From: Icerya purchasi
Lineage: Eukaryota; Arthropoda; Insecta; Hemiptera; Monophlebidae
DNA length: 64,000 bases
NCBI GenBank assembly: GCA_039619475.1
Contig: CM077115.1
Span: 420,740,557-420,804,556 of the forward strand
Direction: 5' to 3'
The position numbers and the translations under genes are program-made. Of this stretch, positions 21,854-34,439 are shown in pieces (the first letter of the stretch is position 1; every line of letters starts with the position of its first letter). Under the pieces are notes generated by a model. That model searched no databases, was not told the DNA's origin, and saw only the letters and a program-made list of their open reading frames with translations.

Positions 21854-23045
21854 TTTATATATATGTATATGTATGTGTATGTGTGCTAACTATAATCTTC
21901 TGTGTGACCTAGATAACTTCACAATTCACTTTGAAATAGGTTTTTTGTATCGGAGAGACAAATTTTCGCTCAAAAGTTAGTTTGATCATTCTTTTAATCT
22001 GGTTTACTTACAATTAGTCTGATGAGTGTTTTCCTTTTTTTAGTCGAGGCTTTTCTTTATCGTTGGTACGGGTAGTAAAAAAATCCGACTTATTACCTGT
22101 ACTACAAGTTCAAAACTTTCTTCCAAATCTTCATGACCATTCCAAAAACTTCGATTGTTACACATAATTCGATGCTATTTTCGTTTCAGTTTATGATAAT
22201 TTTAAGTTATCTATTTCTGTTTTCATTTTTTCGCGGTATTCTCTTGTTTTAAAGTGCATAATGGTAATTTTATTTGATTTTGGCTGTTAAAACGTATATT
22301 TTTATTTTGTAGATTTACTTTTTCTTTTTACTATTTCGTCCCCTATTATTAATACTTCATCGGTAGATGAAGATTGAGTTTGACTAAATTTTTGACCAGC
22401 AGGATGCATAAGATGGCCGGAAGGTTGTTATTGGTTTATTCTTCTGTAATTAATTTTTAATCACATTAACAGCATTCGATAAAGTATTTTTGTAATCACC
22501 CTGCATTGCTCGATTTTTTTTTTTTTTTTATTTTAAATCCCATTTCCAACATTGCGGATGGGGCAAATTTATTCTGAAATTTGTCTATAAAGGAGCAGGA
22601 AACTAGAGTACTGGAGAATATAATGCGTGTATATGTTATGTAAAAAAAAAATACAAAATTAACTATGTGTGTAGTAGCTCCCTGCAAGTGTACTTAGATT
22701 ATCGAAAAGTGACAGGATGTAAACATGGTCCCGCCACCAACCACATTGTTTGTAATTAGTCTGTATTTCTTCTTCTTCTTCTTATTCTTTTTTTTTAATA
22801 TATATATATATATATATAAAATCTTGTTATGTTAATCATAAAATAAATAAATGTAATAATAACGAGAAAGGCCGAAGAAACCACGCCGAACATTCTAAAC
22901 GAACAGCAGCCTCGGGATCACGTTTGAATTAAGGTGTAGGCAAACTATTACTGATTGGACAACGTAAATTTTAAGCGCATTGCCCTTTCAGCATATTCGA
23001 GGAAGACTGCATAGTTTCGTCTGTCGAGAATAAGCAAAGTGCGTA
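21854..23045. other. No recognisable gene
   Basis: Apart from the dispersed repeat at 22668-22770 and a CTT/TA microsatellite around 22760-22820, no motif was seen. Confidence 0.4.
22668..22770 (+). repeat. Dispersed repeat, second copy
   Basis: Aligns with 5699-5805 in the same orientation, including TCCCTGCAA, GTGTACTTA and GTCCCGCCACC. There are small gaps and roughly 70 percent match by eye. Confidence 0.5.
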
Positions 23046-23821
23046 AGGATTCTAAGTTATAGAATCACGAATGTCGGAAAGGGCAAGGCAATCAAACAGA
23101 AAGTATCTCAGGTCATCGACTAAGTGTAATGAACAAAATATGCACTCGGGGGCATCGGCAAGCCCAAACCTGTATAAGTAGGATTGAAACTTGCCACGCC
23201 CGGACAACACCTGCGCGCTGAAAAAATTTAATTTCATGTTTTTCAACTTGAGTCTAAGAGAAACATCGGGCAGGAACTCGAAAATTTTCCTACCAGTGGT
23301 GTCATGGTCCCACCGTCTCTGCCACTCATCCAGTATCAGTTTATTCATATATTTCCTAAATAGTTTTTTTGGAAATCGGCTACGGTATCTGTAGGAAGTT
23401 GTTTTCTAGCAAGCCTAATTGTTTCATAGATGTAGATTCAGCCACTAACCTGTGCTCATTGAGCATAGCCCTACCCCAATGAGACATAAATCCATTGGCA
23501 GGACGCGGCAGATCACACAAGCTGCCGAGGTAGCGGAAATCTTATATAAAGATGCTATACGCAACAGGAATTTCCTCTGTTGCTTACTTACTCGACCTAA
23601 AACTCGTTTATTGACATAGACGGCAACACCATACCCGTATTGAGTTGAATTTTGGCGAGTTTTGTGTAGAGGTAGTCACATTTTAAGGTAATCATGTTGC
23701 AGTGAGGAATAAAAGTGAGATTTTCATCCACTATTATTCCGAGATATTTTAAAAGGGGGTTATGAAGTAATGAATTTCCGGACACTTGCACTATATTTAA
23801 AATTAACACGTGATTAAACAA
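23046..23821 (-). pseudogene. R1-like ORF2 C-terminal fragment
   Basis: The upstream piece (23597-23821 on the minus strand) has LKYLGIIVDENLTFIPH, the post-RT block of R1-type elements. The downstream piece (23052-23348) has EWQRRWDHDTTGRKIF, then VLSGRGKFQSYLYRFGLADA, then a CIFC-x-FLFDC finger. This order is the hallmark of R1/TRAS-type ORF2 C-termini, where relatives have LTGHG. The 23349-23596 linker is decayed and in another frame. No poly-A tail is visible at the left end. It differs clearly in sequence from NLR-B, so it is probably a separate R1-like family. Confidence 0.75.
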
Positions 23822-24018
23822 TGAAGTAGAATATTTATAGTGACAATGTTAAAAGGAAGCGATAAATAAAAACGATCTATCTCACCGAATTCGTTCCAAC
23901 AGTGTAAGAGAAACAAAAGATAAACCAATTAGTTCGCACAACAGGTAAACGCAGAAAGACGAAATGATACAAATTATTTAACCCTTTTTTTTTTTTTTCT
24001 GTCGAGAACTTGGCAAAT

Positions 24019-24484
24019 ATGTTCAGAAAAAACGGATGTTACAGCTATCGATGTGAAAGAAATCACAAAGTTCCTGACTGTAAAGTAGTTCCAAAATCGT
24101 TGTATTGTAATAAGTGCTTAACACAAGGTTATATTGACATTGTTTGTAAATGTAAAAATTTAAAAAATAATTCGGTTAAATATGTATAAGAAGATAGCGG
24201 TAATGAGGATGAAGACACCTTCCCTGTTTATCACATAAACCGAATCTACACCTGGATACCGGTGCACCGATTTACATAAATGCCAATTTACATGGTAAAC
24301 CATTTGTTTTTGAACTTGATATAGGTGTCCGACGAACTGTTATTAGCCAAGCTGATTTTGAACAATTTGGCTTACCTCTAGCAAATTTACGTGAAGTGAA
24401 ATTACAACTACAACCTTATGGAGAAAATTTTACAATTTCAAACCGAATTTCGATATTAAACTTTACATCTTTTTATTTCGATTA
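24019..24484 (+). pseudogene. Ty3/gypsy-type gag zinc knuckles and protease fragment
   Basis: From the ATG at 24019 the translation has two zinc-knuckle-like units, CERNHKVPDC and CNKCLTQGYIDIVCK. A TAA interrupts at 24187-24189. In another frame come PIYINANLHGKPFVFELDI and GVRRTVISQADFEQFGLPL, an aspartic-protease fold where the usual DTG reads DIG. This knuckle-then-protease order fits an LTR retrotransposon Gag-Pol. No LTR, RT or integrase was found nearby, so it is an isolated scrap. Confidence 0.65.
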
Positions 24485-26118
24485 AAAATTCTTTCTTCGT
24501 GTTACTTTTATCGCTATTTTATATTTTATACTGGGCAACTATTTTCATAGTTCAGGGAGATTTTGAAAAGTTTATCAATCAAAAATGTTGTGCATCTCTA
24601 AACAAAGTGCATTATCGTAGCTTTCATTTGCCAAAACAACTGCCTCCAACTGATATACGACAGATGCTATTAAATGAAGCGAATTATAAAAAAGTTGTTT
24701 AAATCTTCTGACCGATTTTGCGTAAACTAAACTGTCACATTAATGTTAATGTTTATGATGCGCGTTATTATTTATTTATTCACTAGTTATAATAATACGT
24801 ATAGTTTTATAAGTAATATAAATGTATTAACACTGACGCGTTTCTGAGACTATGCGCTCATAATCACAGTATTGCGAAGTCAGCGATAATATTTATAATA
24901 GCGGCTATATTAATGTAGTGAGCAAAATATTTTTTTTTTTTATTCGGAAACTTTTTTATTTTAGAACATTTAGGTGAAGCCCCAATGATGGAACAAATGA
25001 AAACAATCAGCGTTTGTAAAAAGCTTCGTTCGAATCATTTTCACTTCGAAAAGGAACTCCTATCGATCGGTTAAATTAGGCAATATTGCATTTTCCCGCT
25101 GTAATAATATCGCTAAATATACAGGCTTAATTTGTGTTCATCAACCACTGCGGAGTCCTCATACGGCTCCTCGTGTGGATTAACGGAAGAATTAGCACCG
25201 ATTAAAGAAAAATATTTGTCTAAATTGGAAATATCCAATTGTAATTGCACTGATATGACGGAGGTGGAAGATCCATGTAACGTTTCATCTAATAAGAGTA
25301 ATTTAACAAAAATGTTCTAGAGGACTATCGACAAAAACAGTGCCTCAGTAAGTATATAGTTGATCAACTTACCGAACTTCACCGGTCGTCTAAAATTTAA
25401 ACACAGTAAAGAGGATTTATAACCTTCCGAGATAATCCTTCTAGAAATTTGAAAATAAGGAAAAATCGATCTGCCTAATGAATGGCTCAGCGATATGTAT
25501 GTAAGCTTACTGTAATTTATATTGTAAAACTTAATATAACTGCATTAAATTGTCGGATAGAGAAAACTGTATAGATATTCTTCTCTTTACTAAGAACAGT
25601 CAGTAACACGTTTAATACATATTCGTAAATAATTTTAAAAAGCTTTTGAAAGTTCATCCGATCGAAGTGACGTAAAATAAAATGGCGTATTAGCGGTTTG
25701 TCAAAATTCAGCTATTCAGATGATTGTTTCAATTTTACCAGTCATTCTTAAGAATTATTTAATTGCCTGCAACCAGATCAGACGCAACTACTTTAACTTT
25801 CACATAGCAAACAAAGCATACAACAGCGTCCGAATAATAAGAACACGTTACTTTTCGCCTTGAAATTATTTTAATTAAACGGTTCGGTGGGATGGAAGCT
25901 GCGACACTATTCTTAAGTTCGGCGAACCGATTATTTATATTGTTGCCAATTCACATCTTCGTATTACTAATGTGAATTTAAATATAATTAAAGCGAAAAA
26001 TTAATAATAACTAGCTCAGAAAAGAGTAATGCGATTGCTTTTAGTTCTGCTACAACTCTCGGTCTCATATAAAGGTGTTAATGAAATTTAGCGTATGTTA
26101 TTACACCTCTATCGCATC
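24485..26118. other. No recognisable gene
   Basis: Frames at 24499-24702 and 25132-25320 are open but carry no family signature that I recognise. The first begins with a hydrophobic stretch. Either could be random. Confidence 0.35.
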
Positions 26119-26790
26119 CAGTGGCGTAGTTTCCCTTAGGCGCGCCCTGTATCAAAATTTGTTGGGAGGCCCTAATAAAGTGTAAAAATTTTTCACAAAA
26201 TAAACAAAAACGCTCGCATTAAATTAAAATTGATTATTTATCGATTATAAGTTATTGCTTACAATAAATGCTCCTGGCAGCTAAGTTACAATTCAATCTA
26301 AACAATTCTACTTCAATCAAATATACACTTTTCTCAACTTTTTTTTTTCGGCAAACTTATTTATTAATTTACATCCATAGATAAAGACGATTTCTGCTTT
26401 TCTAGATGTCCTGCCTCTATGGACAATAAAGACAAGTCTGAAAACCGTTCCTATTGAAGTCCTAAGATAATTTGTTATCAGTTTTAATTTCGAGAAACTT
26501 CTTTCAGCTGTGGCAGTTGTAACCGGAAGGGTCAAAAATAGACAGCATAGGGCCGTCATAAAATAACGTGAGGACATACATATTCCACAAAAATTTTGTG
26601 CTCATTAAACCGGTAAGACAAAAGTCATCAAAAGCGTTGTTAAATTATTCACTACTTTTAAAAACCTCTCCTCTAGTTCTGATAAAGAATACGGTTGAAT
26701 TAAATCATTAAAAGCACCAATTTTTTTTTCCGAAAAATTGCATAAAACTTAAATTCTTCTTGCTTTGTTTCGAACCGTGAATTTATCAAA
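26119..26790 (-). pseudogene. hAT transposase C-terminus with 3' terminal repeat
   Basis: The minus-strand frame 26317-26577 contains LTLPVTTATAERSFSKLKLI followed by NYLRTSIG. This is the hAT C-terminal dimerisation block (the TATAERSFS motif). The upstream stretch LSELEERFLKVVNNLTT (about 26640-26720) continues the protein in the same strand after a stop. Two hundred bases beyond the stop codon, the left edge reads CAGTGGCGTAG (26119-26129), a common hAT terminus. The stretch looks like the 3' end of a ZMYM1-like hAT copy. The N-terminal part was not found. Confidence 0.8.
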
Positions 26791-27040
26791 TTTTATTTAT
26801 TTCAACTATTTCAAATAATTGCCGCAGAGAACAATTAATGTTAAAAGCCGTTTATCTTTTCTTCTAATAGCGGCAAAGCGAAACGGTTTTGGAAAAGAGA
26901 ATTACTTCCTCCACTCCTTTTATTAGTCTTATTGTACTATCAGAAACTTTAGCTTTAAAACCTCACTACCACGTATCAAGGATGTGATATCCACTTCACT
27001 GACAGCTCCATTGCGGAAGCTTATATATATATATATATAT

Positions 27041-27658
27041 CAATGGTGGATCTAGGGAGGGATAGCGGACATCCCCCCAAAGAACCAAAGCCTCTATGAA
27101 AAAATTTGTTATAACAAAGAAACTTAATTTGTGATATAAAAGATTTGTATGAATTTTACCAACGGATTTAATTATAACTAATATTTAATACTATTTTCTA
27201 GTAAAACTAATAATGTTCCTTTTTTATTCTATTTTAAACATAATACTGTTGTTGATCTTTTGCCATTTTTATTTATTTTTAATTTTTATTTTGCAATTTG
27301 AATTAAAAATAGTTCAATGAGAAATATATATATTTAAACTTGCTCACGGACAAAGAGAATTCGGATCGGATTATTAATAAAAATTTAAAAAAAAGTAAAG
27401 TCTAACGAAAATACTATCTTTCCTACTAATTCTAAACTAGCATGTTAGCTACAATTTTATAATTTCGTTTTATTTTTCACCCCTAAAAAGGAAACAAAAT
27501 TTAAATTAAATTGTAATGATTATGTATTTTTAAAACATTTTTAAATTTCTAAAGAGGTGGTCGCTATTTGATCTTCTTTATGAAACAAAGTATTTAGAAA
27601 ATTTTACGTAATTATATAATCCCCTCCCCAAAAAAATTTCCTCCTGGATCCGCCCCTA
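27041..27658. mobile_element. hAT-like non-autonomous element (hAT-3, copy 1)
   Basis: The left end is CAATGGTGGATCTAGG and the right end, read inwards, is TAGGGGCGGATCCAGGAGG. The element lies inside a TA microsatellite. The interior is almost identical in layout to 61712-62341 (opposite orientation) and to the truncated 40215-40578. There is no transposase frame. The family is inferred from the CAG-GGCGGATCC-type ends. Confidence 0.7.
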
Positions 27659-27699
27659 ATATATATATTATATGTATATTGTAATAAACTATGTCCTCA

Positions 27700-27894
27700 G
27701 TTCGAGGCACTAATGTTTCGAACTGTGAGACTTCCCAACTTCTTGGGTCCCTATTCGGCTCTCCAATATTATAAATTGCGAGGTTCCGGTTTACAGACGC
27801 CAATGATATGAATTACAAAGTGCCCCTCTATACAGGAAGCCAATGAAACAAATTTTATTGGGTCCTTTTGTTCGAGCAACAGTGTTTTGACTTA

Positions 27895-27925
<31 letters not shown>

Positions 27926-27965
27926 CTCTGTGATTACAGGCACCAATGTTATAAATTCTTTCAAT
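27700..27965. repeat. Degenerate minisatellite with an embedded CT microsatellite
   Basis: A core close to GCCAATGATATGAATT recurs at about 27705, 27760, 27797, 27838 and 27939. TTGGGTCC recurs at 27743 and 27859. Spacing is irregular (about 35-57 bases, longer across the CT run at 27895-27921). It is visible by eye, but unit boundaries are uncertain. Confidence 0.5.
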
Positions 27966-27999
27966 TTCTCGTTAAATCGTCCTTCGATACAGATGTGTA

Positions 28000-29044
28000 T
28001 CATCGGTAACCGGAACTCTTCATGAGAGCATTAGGATTTCCTTTCGTTTATTTGACTAGATTTAAGTAATGACTTAAAAAAATTCTCGCAAAATAAATTT
28101 TTTAAATTTCTTCCGCATGTTGCGAAGGCGGGTTTTTTCTCGTCGGGCAAATGTTACCCGATAACTGACTAAGTGTTCGAACTTACGCGGAAATTATATA
28201 AAATGAATTCTTAGCAATGCGGATATATATTATATATTCTTTTGTTCCTTAACAACAGTATTCTTTCCGAATAAAATAAAAAAATAAGATATCGTTAAAT
28301 TTACCAAAAGAACATAAATAACGGGCAGATAGTTACGCAATAACTTTAATTAGCGACTAGCCAAAAAAACAATGTGTATTAACCACAAAAGTCGACAATT
28401 GGTAGCCTTTTCTTAACAGTGTATTATAAATCCGGGACTAGAGCAACAATTGTATTATCTACTAATTATATCGCCGATATTACACGAATCCTCTCTGTCG
28501 CTTTATGTGTCACCCTTTTAAACATAGTAGTCGTTTACTTGTACTACCTCAGCTAATAGGTAGTTCTGCTAGCCGAACACAATGGGACTTTTCCGAAATT
28601 AATATGCTCACATAAACACAGCCACATCCACCATCCACGAGTATCGATAATTCATCAAATCTTACCGAACGTTCGATCGTAATCATTCGCACACGACAAA
28701 GTATACCCCCGTTGTGCATTGAATTTTACGATCATGATAAAACCTGATACCGATATTATATACAGAGTGATAATAATTGAAGTTCAAGTTTCAAAACGCT
28801 AAAAAAAAAAGAACCAATTTGAACGGAATATTATTGAAGAAGGGGGAAGCGGATGGCATAAGAAAAAAAAAATAGTTCCAATTTTTTTTTTGGCCTGAAC
28901 AAATACAGTTCATTTGGCCAGCAAGCTACGCTATGATCAGACAGCAAAAATTACTAGTAATAGAAAAATAAGCAATGGAAAGCAGCGCTGTAAGCATCAT
29001 CATTTTAAAGGGTTCGACTACAAATTACAAATGAATAGTAAAAC
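28000..29044. other. No recognisable gene
   Basis: AT-rich sequence without motifs. Confidence 0.4.
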
Positions 29045-29398
29045 AACGGCTCGCACACACATCCATACAGACATTTTTCCTAAAAACGTCGACTCGTTAT
29101 ACCTTAAAACAAATTTCTGGTACGTTTTTACGAAACTCGAAATTTTACTATTACGAAGTTCCCTCCTCTAGGAGGAAATAAAAATGGATAGAAAACTATT
29201 ATCAAATAAATGTATTAAAAAATGCACTTGCTCCTGTAAAGTTAATTCTATTTATTTTTAAATGTAAAAGTTGATGTATATGACAAACGATAGATTAATT
29301 TTTTATTGCATGTCAGAAGTGGGTGTCCTTTGGGGGCCCCTTTATAAGGCGGGGCCCGGGGCTGCAGCCCCCCCTAGACCCCTCTAAATCCAGGCCTG
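29045..29398 (-). mobile_element. hAT-1 element, partial reverse copy
   Basis: This is the reverse complement of the 15068-15400 part of hAT-1. Shared blocks include AAACGATAGATTAATTTTTT and AAAATGCACTTGCTCC. It ends at the terminus AATCCAGGCCTG (29398). The other terminus is not visible; similarity fades near 29045. Confidence 0.8.
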
Positions 29399-30556
29399 CG
29401 TAATAGTGAGGTGCATAATTTTGAAGATTAAATTATTAACGTGCAATTTGTTCTTCAAGAAAGGAAAAACAAGCAATGAAAACGGAGAAATAACTGAATT
29501 TTTAACAAGTCACGATCGGATCATCGGTGAACAGTAATCATATTGAAACACATTCGAAGATGATAATTACGAATTAATCACGAGTATTTACCAAAAAATT
29601 TATTTATTAAATCTATGTAAAAAAAAAAAATTGCAATGCCTAGATTTAGCAGGTATGTATTATACAGTCATTTAATTTATTAAGTTTGCGAAGCTCCTTT
29701 AGTCTCCTTTTACAGTAGCAATTGAGGAGAAGAAAATAATTAATTCTAATCCGGTATTATAAATCTGATTTAACTAAATATATTTTTGAGGATTATTATT
29801 TCGTCGACAAATTCGTTTCGTTTCGGTAAATTAGTATAATTGTGTTTTTAGATGTTTTTCGAAATTACGGAATAAGGTATATTTTAGCTATCTTAATAAC
29901 AAAACAAAATCATTCTAGCGTATCGTATCAAATTAAATGATCATATTTTACTTCAAATTCGGAACGTTAGGTACGTGTACGACTGATTGCAGACCGGCGC
30001 CTCGCACGGAAATCTGACGTAGCCCATGGAGGGAATAAAATCTTTACAAAGATAGAATCATTAAAACATATTATTGGCACACGATCTAGTCCGCCCTATA
30101 AGCGCATTTAATATGTATTTAACAACCGTTGGTCTCGTATGGAGAGGTATGAAATTGATGTTTACGAGTCGTCGATAGCTGGAAGCAATTTACAGTCAAA
30201 ATTTCTTCGTAAAATATTTGATGATCCATACTTCACTTCGAATAATACGCTACGCAATGACTGCGTATTCCATATATGTTAGAGAATATCACGCAATACA
30301 GTGCAAACAATTCTTTAAAAAATTGCAAATCGATAATATCAATATTTCTAATATGTACTGTCGAAATTTTCCAGGAAATTGCAGGAGAAATTATAGGACT
30401 TGGTGCGACTATGGGGTAACTAACATTATTGTATATATCGGAACTTTTAGAATAACATAACGGACTTTAAACTGCTGCCACTCCTGCCCGATAGGCAGAG
30501 GTCAGTGTATACACATCCTAATTGCGTTTCATTTTTTTTGTTTTATATTTATTATC

Positions 30557-30558
<2 letters not shown>

Positions 30559-30624
<66 letters not shown>
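30559..30624. repeat. TA microsatellite, ~33 units
   Basis: An uninterrupted AT/TA dinucleotide run. Confidence 0.95.
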
Positions 30625-30626
<2 letters not shown>

Positions 30627-30881
30627 AAGATTTAAATTAAACGTCGCAAAGCCAATAATGGTCAATCGGACCGTAGTGATTTGAAAAAAAAAACAAAAAC
30701 AGAGGCGACCGTGTATGATTTTTTCACGATTTTCTAATTTAACTTCTATTATTTTAAGTTTGTTTAGCTATCAAATCAGGGGAGCTATCATGGGTTTTCA
30801 GGAGTTGTCCCGTTTCGGATCCTAGTCACTCCCAGGTATATGTCTAATCTAAAATTAAATTACGTAGCAATCAGCCCATCA

Positions 30882-30951
30882 TTGGGCTTAGTACATTGTG
30901 AACTTTAACTTCATAATCCCCAACACACCGTCAACGGAATGGGACCTGTTA
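30882..30951 (+). repeat. Dispersed short repeat, copy 1
   Basis: Matches 44532-44595 in the same orientation. TTGGGCTTAGTACATTGTGA is identical, followed by AACTTTAACTTCA against AACCTTAACTTCA. Family unknown; it may be a retroelement end. Confidence 0.6.
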
Positions 30952-32119
30952 GTTTAAATATCTAATATTCAATCGTGTATTTTGTGTTTAAGATAGGTAG
31001 TGGATTTGGGTAAAATACGTTCAGTTTTGTTTATTGCTTCACGGTGTATTGTCTATTCCCGTAGATGAATATTATTATTGTCCTGACCAGGATCCTATTC
31101 TGCTAGCTATTCCAAACGGTTATATTTGTAATTTACTATTTGAATTTGTGTGAAAATTTCTGTTGCAGTTACATGTTGTCGTTTTAGCGCTTTTTAAATG
31201 CTTGTGTTGTGATGAAAGTTCTTCATCACTTGTACCGCAGTTTATTTACGAAATGAAATCCACCACGATTAAAACCCTTGAATAATGATCGGAGAAACCG
31301 GTTTGAAGGTATTTGTAGAAACTGGATGATCGGAAGTAGTATCTTCTTCTGTACCACGCGATGGCATTATTGATAACATTGCTGTCTGTTTGTGTGAGTT
31401 ATTACAACAGCAACGACGATCGAATCATTCTTTGCAAAAGGAACAGTTAACGAGTGACGAATAATCAGGTAATCACGCCGCGTGCCTATATTTCATTGAT
31501 TAGAATGAGTTAATAAATTGACGAACGGTAGCTATGCGATAAAACTAGTTTTATCTTACCCATCTGTTCCGGAAATACGATTAAATAGAAAGAACGTATT
31601 TTGATTTAAACACTTACGGGAAAGAAATCGACTCAATTAACGTATATACAGTAAATCAGTATTTACATTCGAAGCTTAACCCCTTGCCAACTACTGTGAT
31701 TTGCTATTACGGAATGTACTTAAAGTTTGTTTTAATTATTACATTAGTAATATTTCCAAAAGAAAGGAAAACTGAATAAAGCGAGTAAATCTTTAGAGGA
31801 AATATAGACTTTTCATTATATAAAAGAGAGAAAAAATTAAAAATATAAGCAGGTATTTAATAAAATGTAGAAATTTACAATACCATTTTTCATCAGTGTC
31901 GATGATTATTTTTTAACATGTTTTTTATTAACTCGCTTTCGTTTCTGTCTGTTTCGGTGGAATTTTACAATCGATTTTAATATAACTTCCCGGTGAGCCA
32001 TAGACTTGAAACTTTGAACATAACTCAGAACTGGATGACAATGCATTATTATATAAATATTATATTTATATATTATAATATTCATTAATAACATATTGTG
32101 ATATTAATACAAGTGCCGG

Positions 32120-32423
32120 CATGAGCGTCGCCAGCGGGGAGCAGGGGGGGCAGCTGCCCCCCCCTGGAGCCTTGAAACTTTTTAATCAACTGGCCATAAT
32201 GAGTGTTCATAGGCGCGTAATCATGAATAATTTGTCAGAAACCCATGAAAATTATGTTTTAATTAAGATTTTATTCTTGTTTAATAAAATATTAAGCCTT
32301 TACAACTTATAAATTTCATTTTTTCTATAACTCATATCCTTTTTCTATCATCTTGCCCTCCCCTGGCGGCTAGCAACTCATCTTGCCTCCCCCCCCCTGG
32401 CCCATCGGCTGGCGACGCCCTTG
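32120..32423. mobile_element. hAT MITE (hAT-2, copy 1), intact with target duplication
   Basis: The left end is CATGAGCGTCGCCAG and the right end, read inwards, is CAAGGGCGTCGCCAG. The flanks are AGTGCCGG (32112-32119) and AGTGCCGG (32424-32431), a perfect 8-bp target duplication. The 304-bp element has no transposase. G/C homopolymers lie near both ends. Relatives are at 58271 and 62746. Confidence 0.9.
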
Positions 32424-34199
32424 AGTGCCGGCACCAGGGGCTTAACTAAGGCAGGCCTAATCTCGAGTTCTCCGTTGTGCAAATTTTCGTATTCTCCTTC
32501 GTGCGAATCTTCGTATACAAGCGTACAGTCTCCCCCACTTCAGTTCTACTCCCCCCTACACTGCTACTTGCTTTCTTTCTCTATATTCCTTTTACGTATT
32601 CTCTCACGCTTTCTCTCTCTCTCTTTCTATATATATATACATAATATATATGTTTATTAGCCTCTCTTCACGATAGACATAAGTACAAGTAATAAAAGTG
32701 CAGCCATAAGCGACATACATGCGCGTTTAGTGAATGTGTTTGTCATACCGACATGGTCTTACTGAATTGTGCTTCTACTTTTAAAAAAAAAAAAAAAAAA
32801 GTACTTAGACGTTTTTCTAAATGGGGAAGCTTTGGCCAAAGAAAAGGATGTTTCACCGTTTGATTAAGGTAGCATTTTTACTGGCAGTCATCACAGCACT
32901 CGTCGCAAAAAATGTTTATGGTTGAGTGAAAATTTGCCGCAACAGCTACCCGTTGAACAAAGGCCTTATGGTTATAACAATTTTCTATTTCGAATATAAT
33001 TAAGTAAAAGGAAATCGAATGAATTTGAAATTTTCCACCACGTGTCTTTGTCATATTTTCATCAAAATGTTTGAAATCGGTTACGAAATTACACATACAT
33101 AAGACGTCGGATGATAGGTTACATTTCGGTAACTTCCCAGTCACTCACTAGGTGAACTTAGAAATAAAGTCAACTTAACTCTTTTCATTGCCTCTTGAAG
33201 CTCTATCACTTTATCAATTGAAGGTGTTTGCGAACGTTTAAAGGCTAAGTCTCGGCTAATCACAGCTAGCCTTTTTGAAAAAACGTATAAAATCAACAAT
33301 CAAACCACGGTTTCCTCTCCTGCAATTGATGCGCAAAGATTACTCTACTTTATAAATCCCCACTTATGAGCTAGTCATCATGGCGAAATCTTTCATAAAA
33401 GAAAATACGCTTGATAACAACATCCCTGTTTTGTCCTGATCGTTTTAGCATGGAACATGCTTTAGGCTTGAACTTACTGCCAGTTCTGACCCTTTTGTTC
33501 CGACCTTTTTGTTCTCTCCGTCAAATGTCTACTTTTTCCTCGTTTCGCCGTTTTTGCGGTCTCATATCTACTGTTCCTTTAAAGAGTCCCAATGGAATAT
33601 ATATGATCCGTTTAATTTTCTCTTACGGCCAATAATCAAAATTTTAATCTATGCAAATTAACGAAACAAATGTTTATCGTTCAATCTTTAGCCTATTTAC
33701 AAAATTATGTACTCCAAATTAATAAAAACTAAGTTTTCTTAAAATTTCTGTACCCATTATACGTTTTACGTAGAATTTGAATAGAAAAATAATTCAAATT
33801 GTTCAATTTCAGTGCCTACTAAAAACACACCTAGACGTGCTTAACTGAGATGTGTTTTTGTTACGAATATAGTTAGCTATTGGCCCATACTGAAAATTAT
33901 ACTAACGCTTTTGCTGGAAAAGTGGAAGTACCGGGCAATATTTTTTATCAACCCTAAAATCAGAATTGCCATCCGCCTACTTCGAAAATAAATTAATAAC
34001 TTGCTATTTTAATTGTATAATATCAGAATGAACCGTCCAGAGACTCTTTATTAGCTACTTCGCAAAATTTACTTACACCGTGATCTAAAATTTATGAAGT
34101 AATAAAAAAAAATTTTATTAAAATCCTCTTCAGCTAGTAAGCTGAAATGGGTGCTTATCATTATCATTAGTTCTATTCCGCTTACAAAACATTTTTTAT
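32424..34199. other. No recognisable gene
   Basis: Pyrimidine-rich stretch at 32520-32640, poly-A at about 32781-32799, otherwise AT-rich. Frames at 32878-33144 (minus) and 33411-33635 have no family signature. Confidence 0.4.
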
Positions 34200-34400
34200 T
34201 CGTCCACAGTTGTTCCAGTACCAAAGTTGGAAAAGAATCATATAGTCTTACTGAAAATTATAGATCAATTATATAAGTAAGCTAAGAAAACTGGCAGAAA
34301 GAATTATAATAAACCACTAAACAACATTACAATCCCAGACTAGCCTATAGTTTTCTATTTGTACTGCTAACTAACTCATTCGATAAAAGGCTATCATCAT
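34200..34400 (+). pseudogene. Non-LTR RT N-terminal scrap
   Basis: One frame reads TKVGKESYSLTENYRSII, the first RT block (PKPGK-NYRPI). After a frame change, SKLRKLAERIIINH follows, the next block. It is a short fragment next to the reverse-oriented hAT transposase. It has no catalytic motifs. Confidence 0.45.
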
Positions 34401-34439
34401 CAATTGTAGTCATAAAAATTTCTACTCTGGAATTCCTGC

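Larger units (their letters stand above)
29399..32119. other. No recognisable gene; TA microsatellite and a shared short repeat
   Basis: The stretch contains a TA microsatellite (30559-30624) and a repeat shared with 44532 (30882-30951). No transposon protein or convincing exon was seen. Confidence 0.4.
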
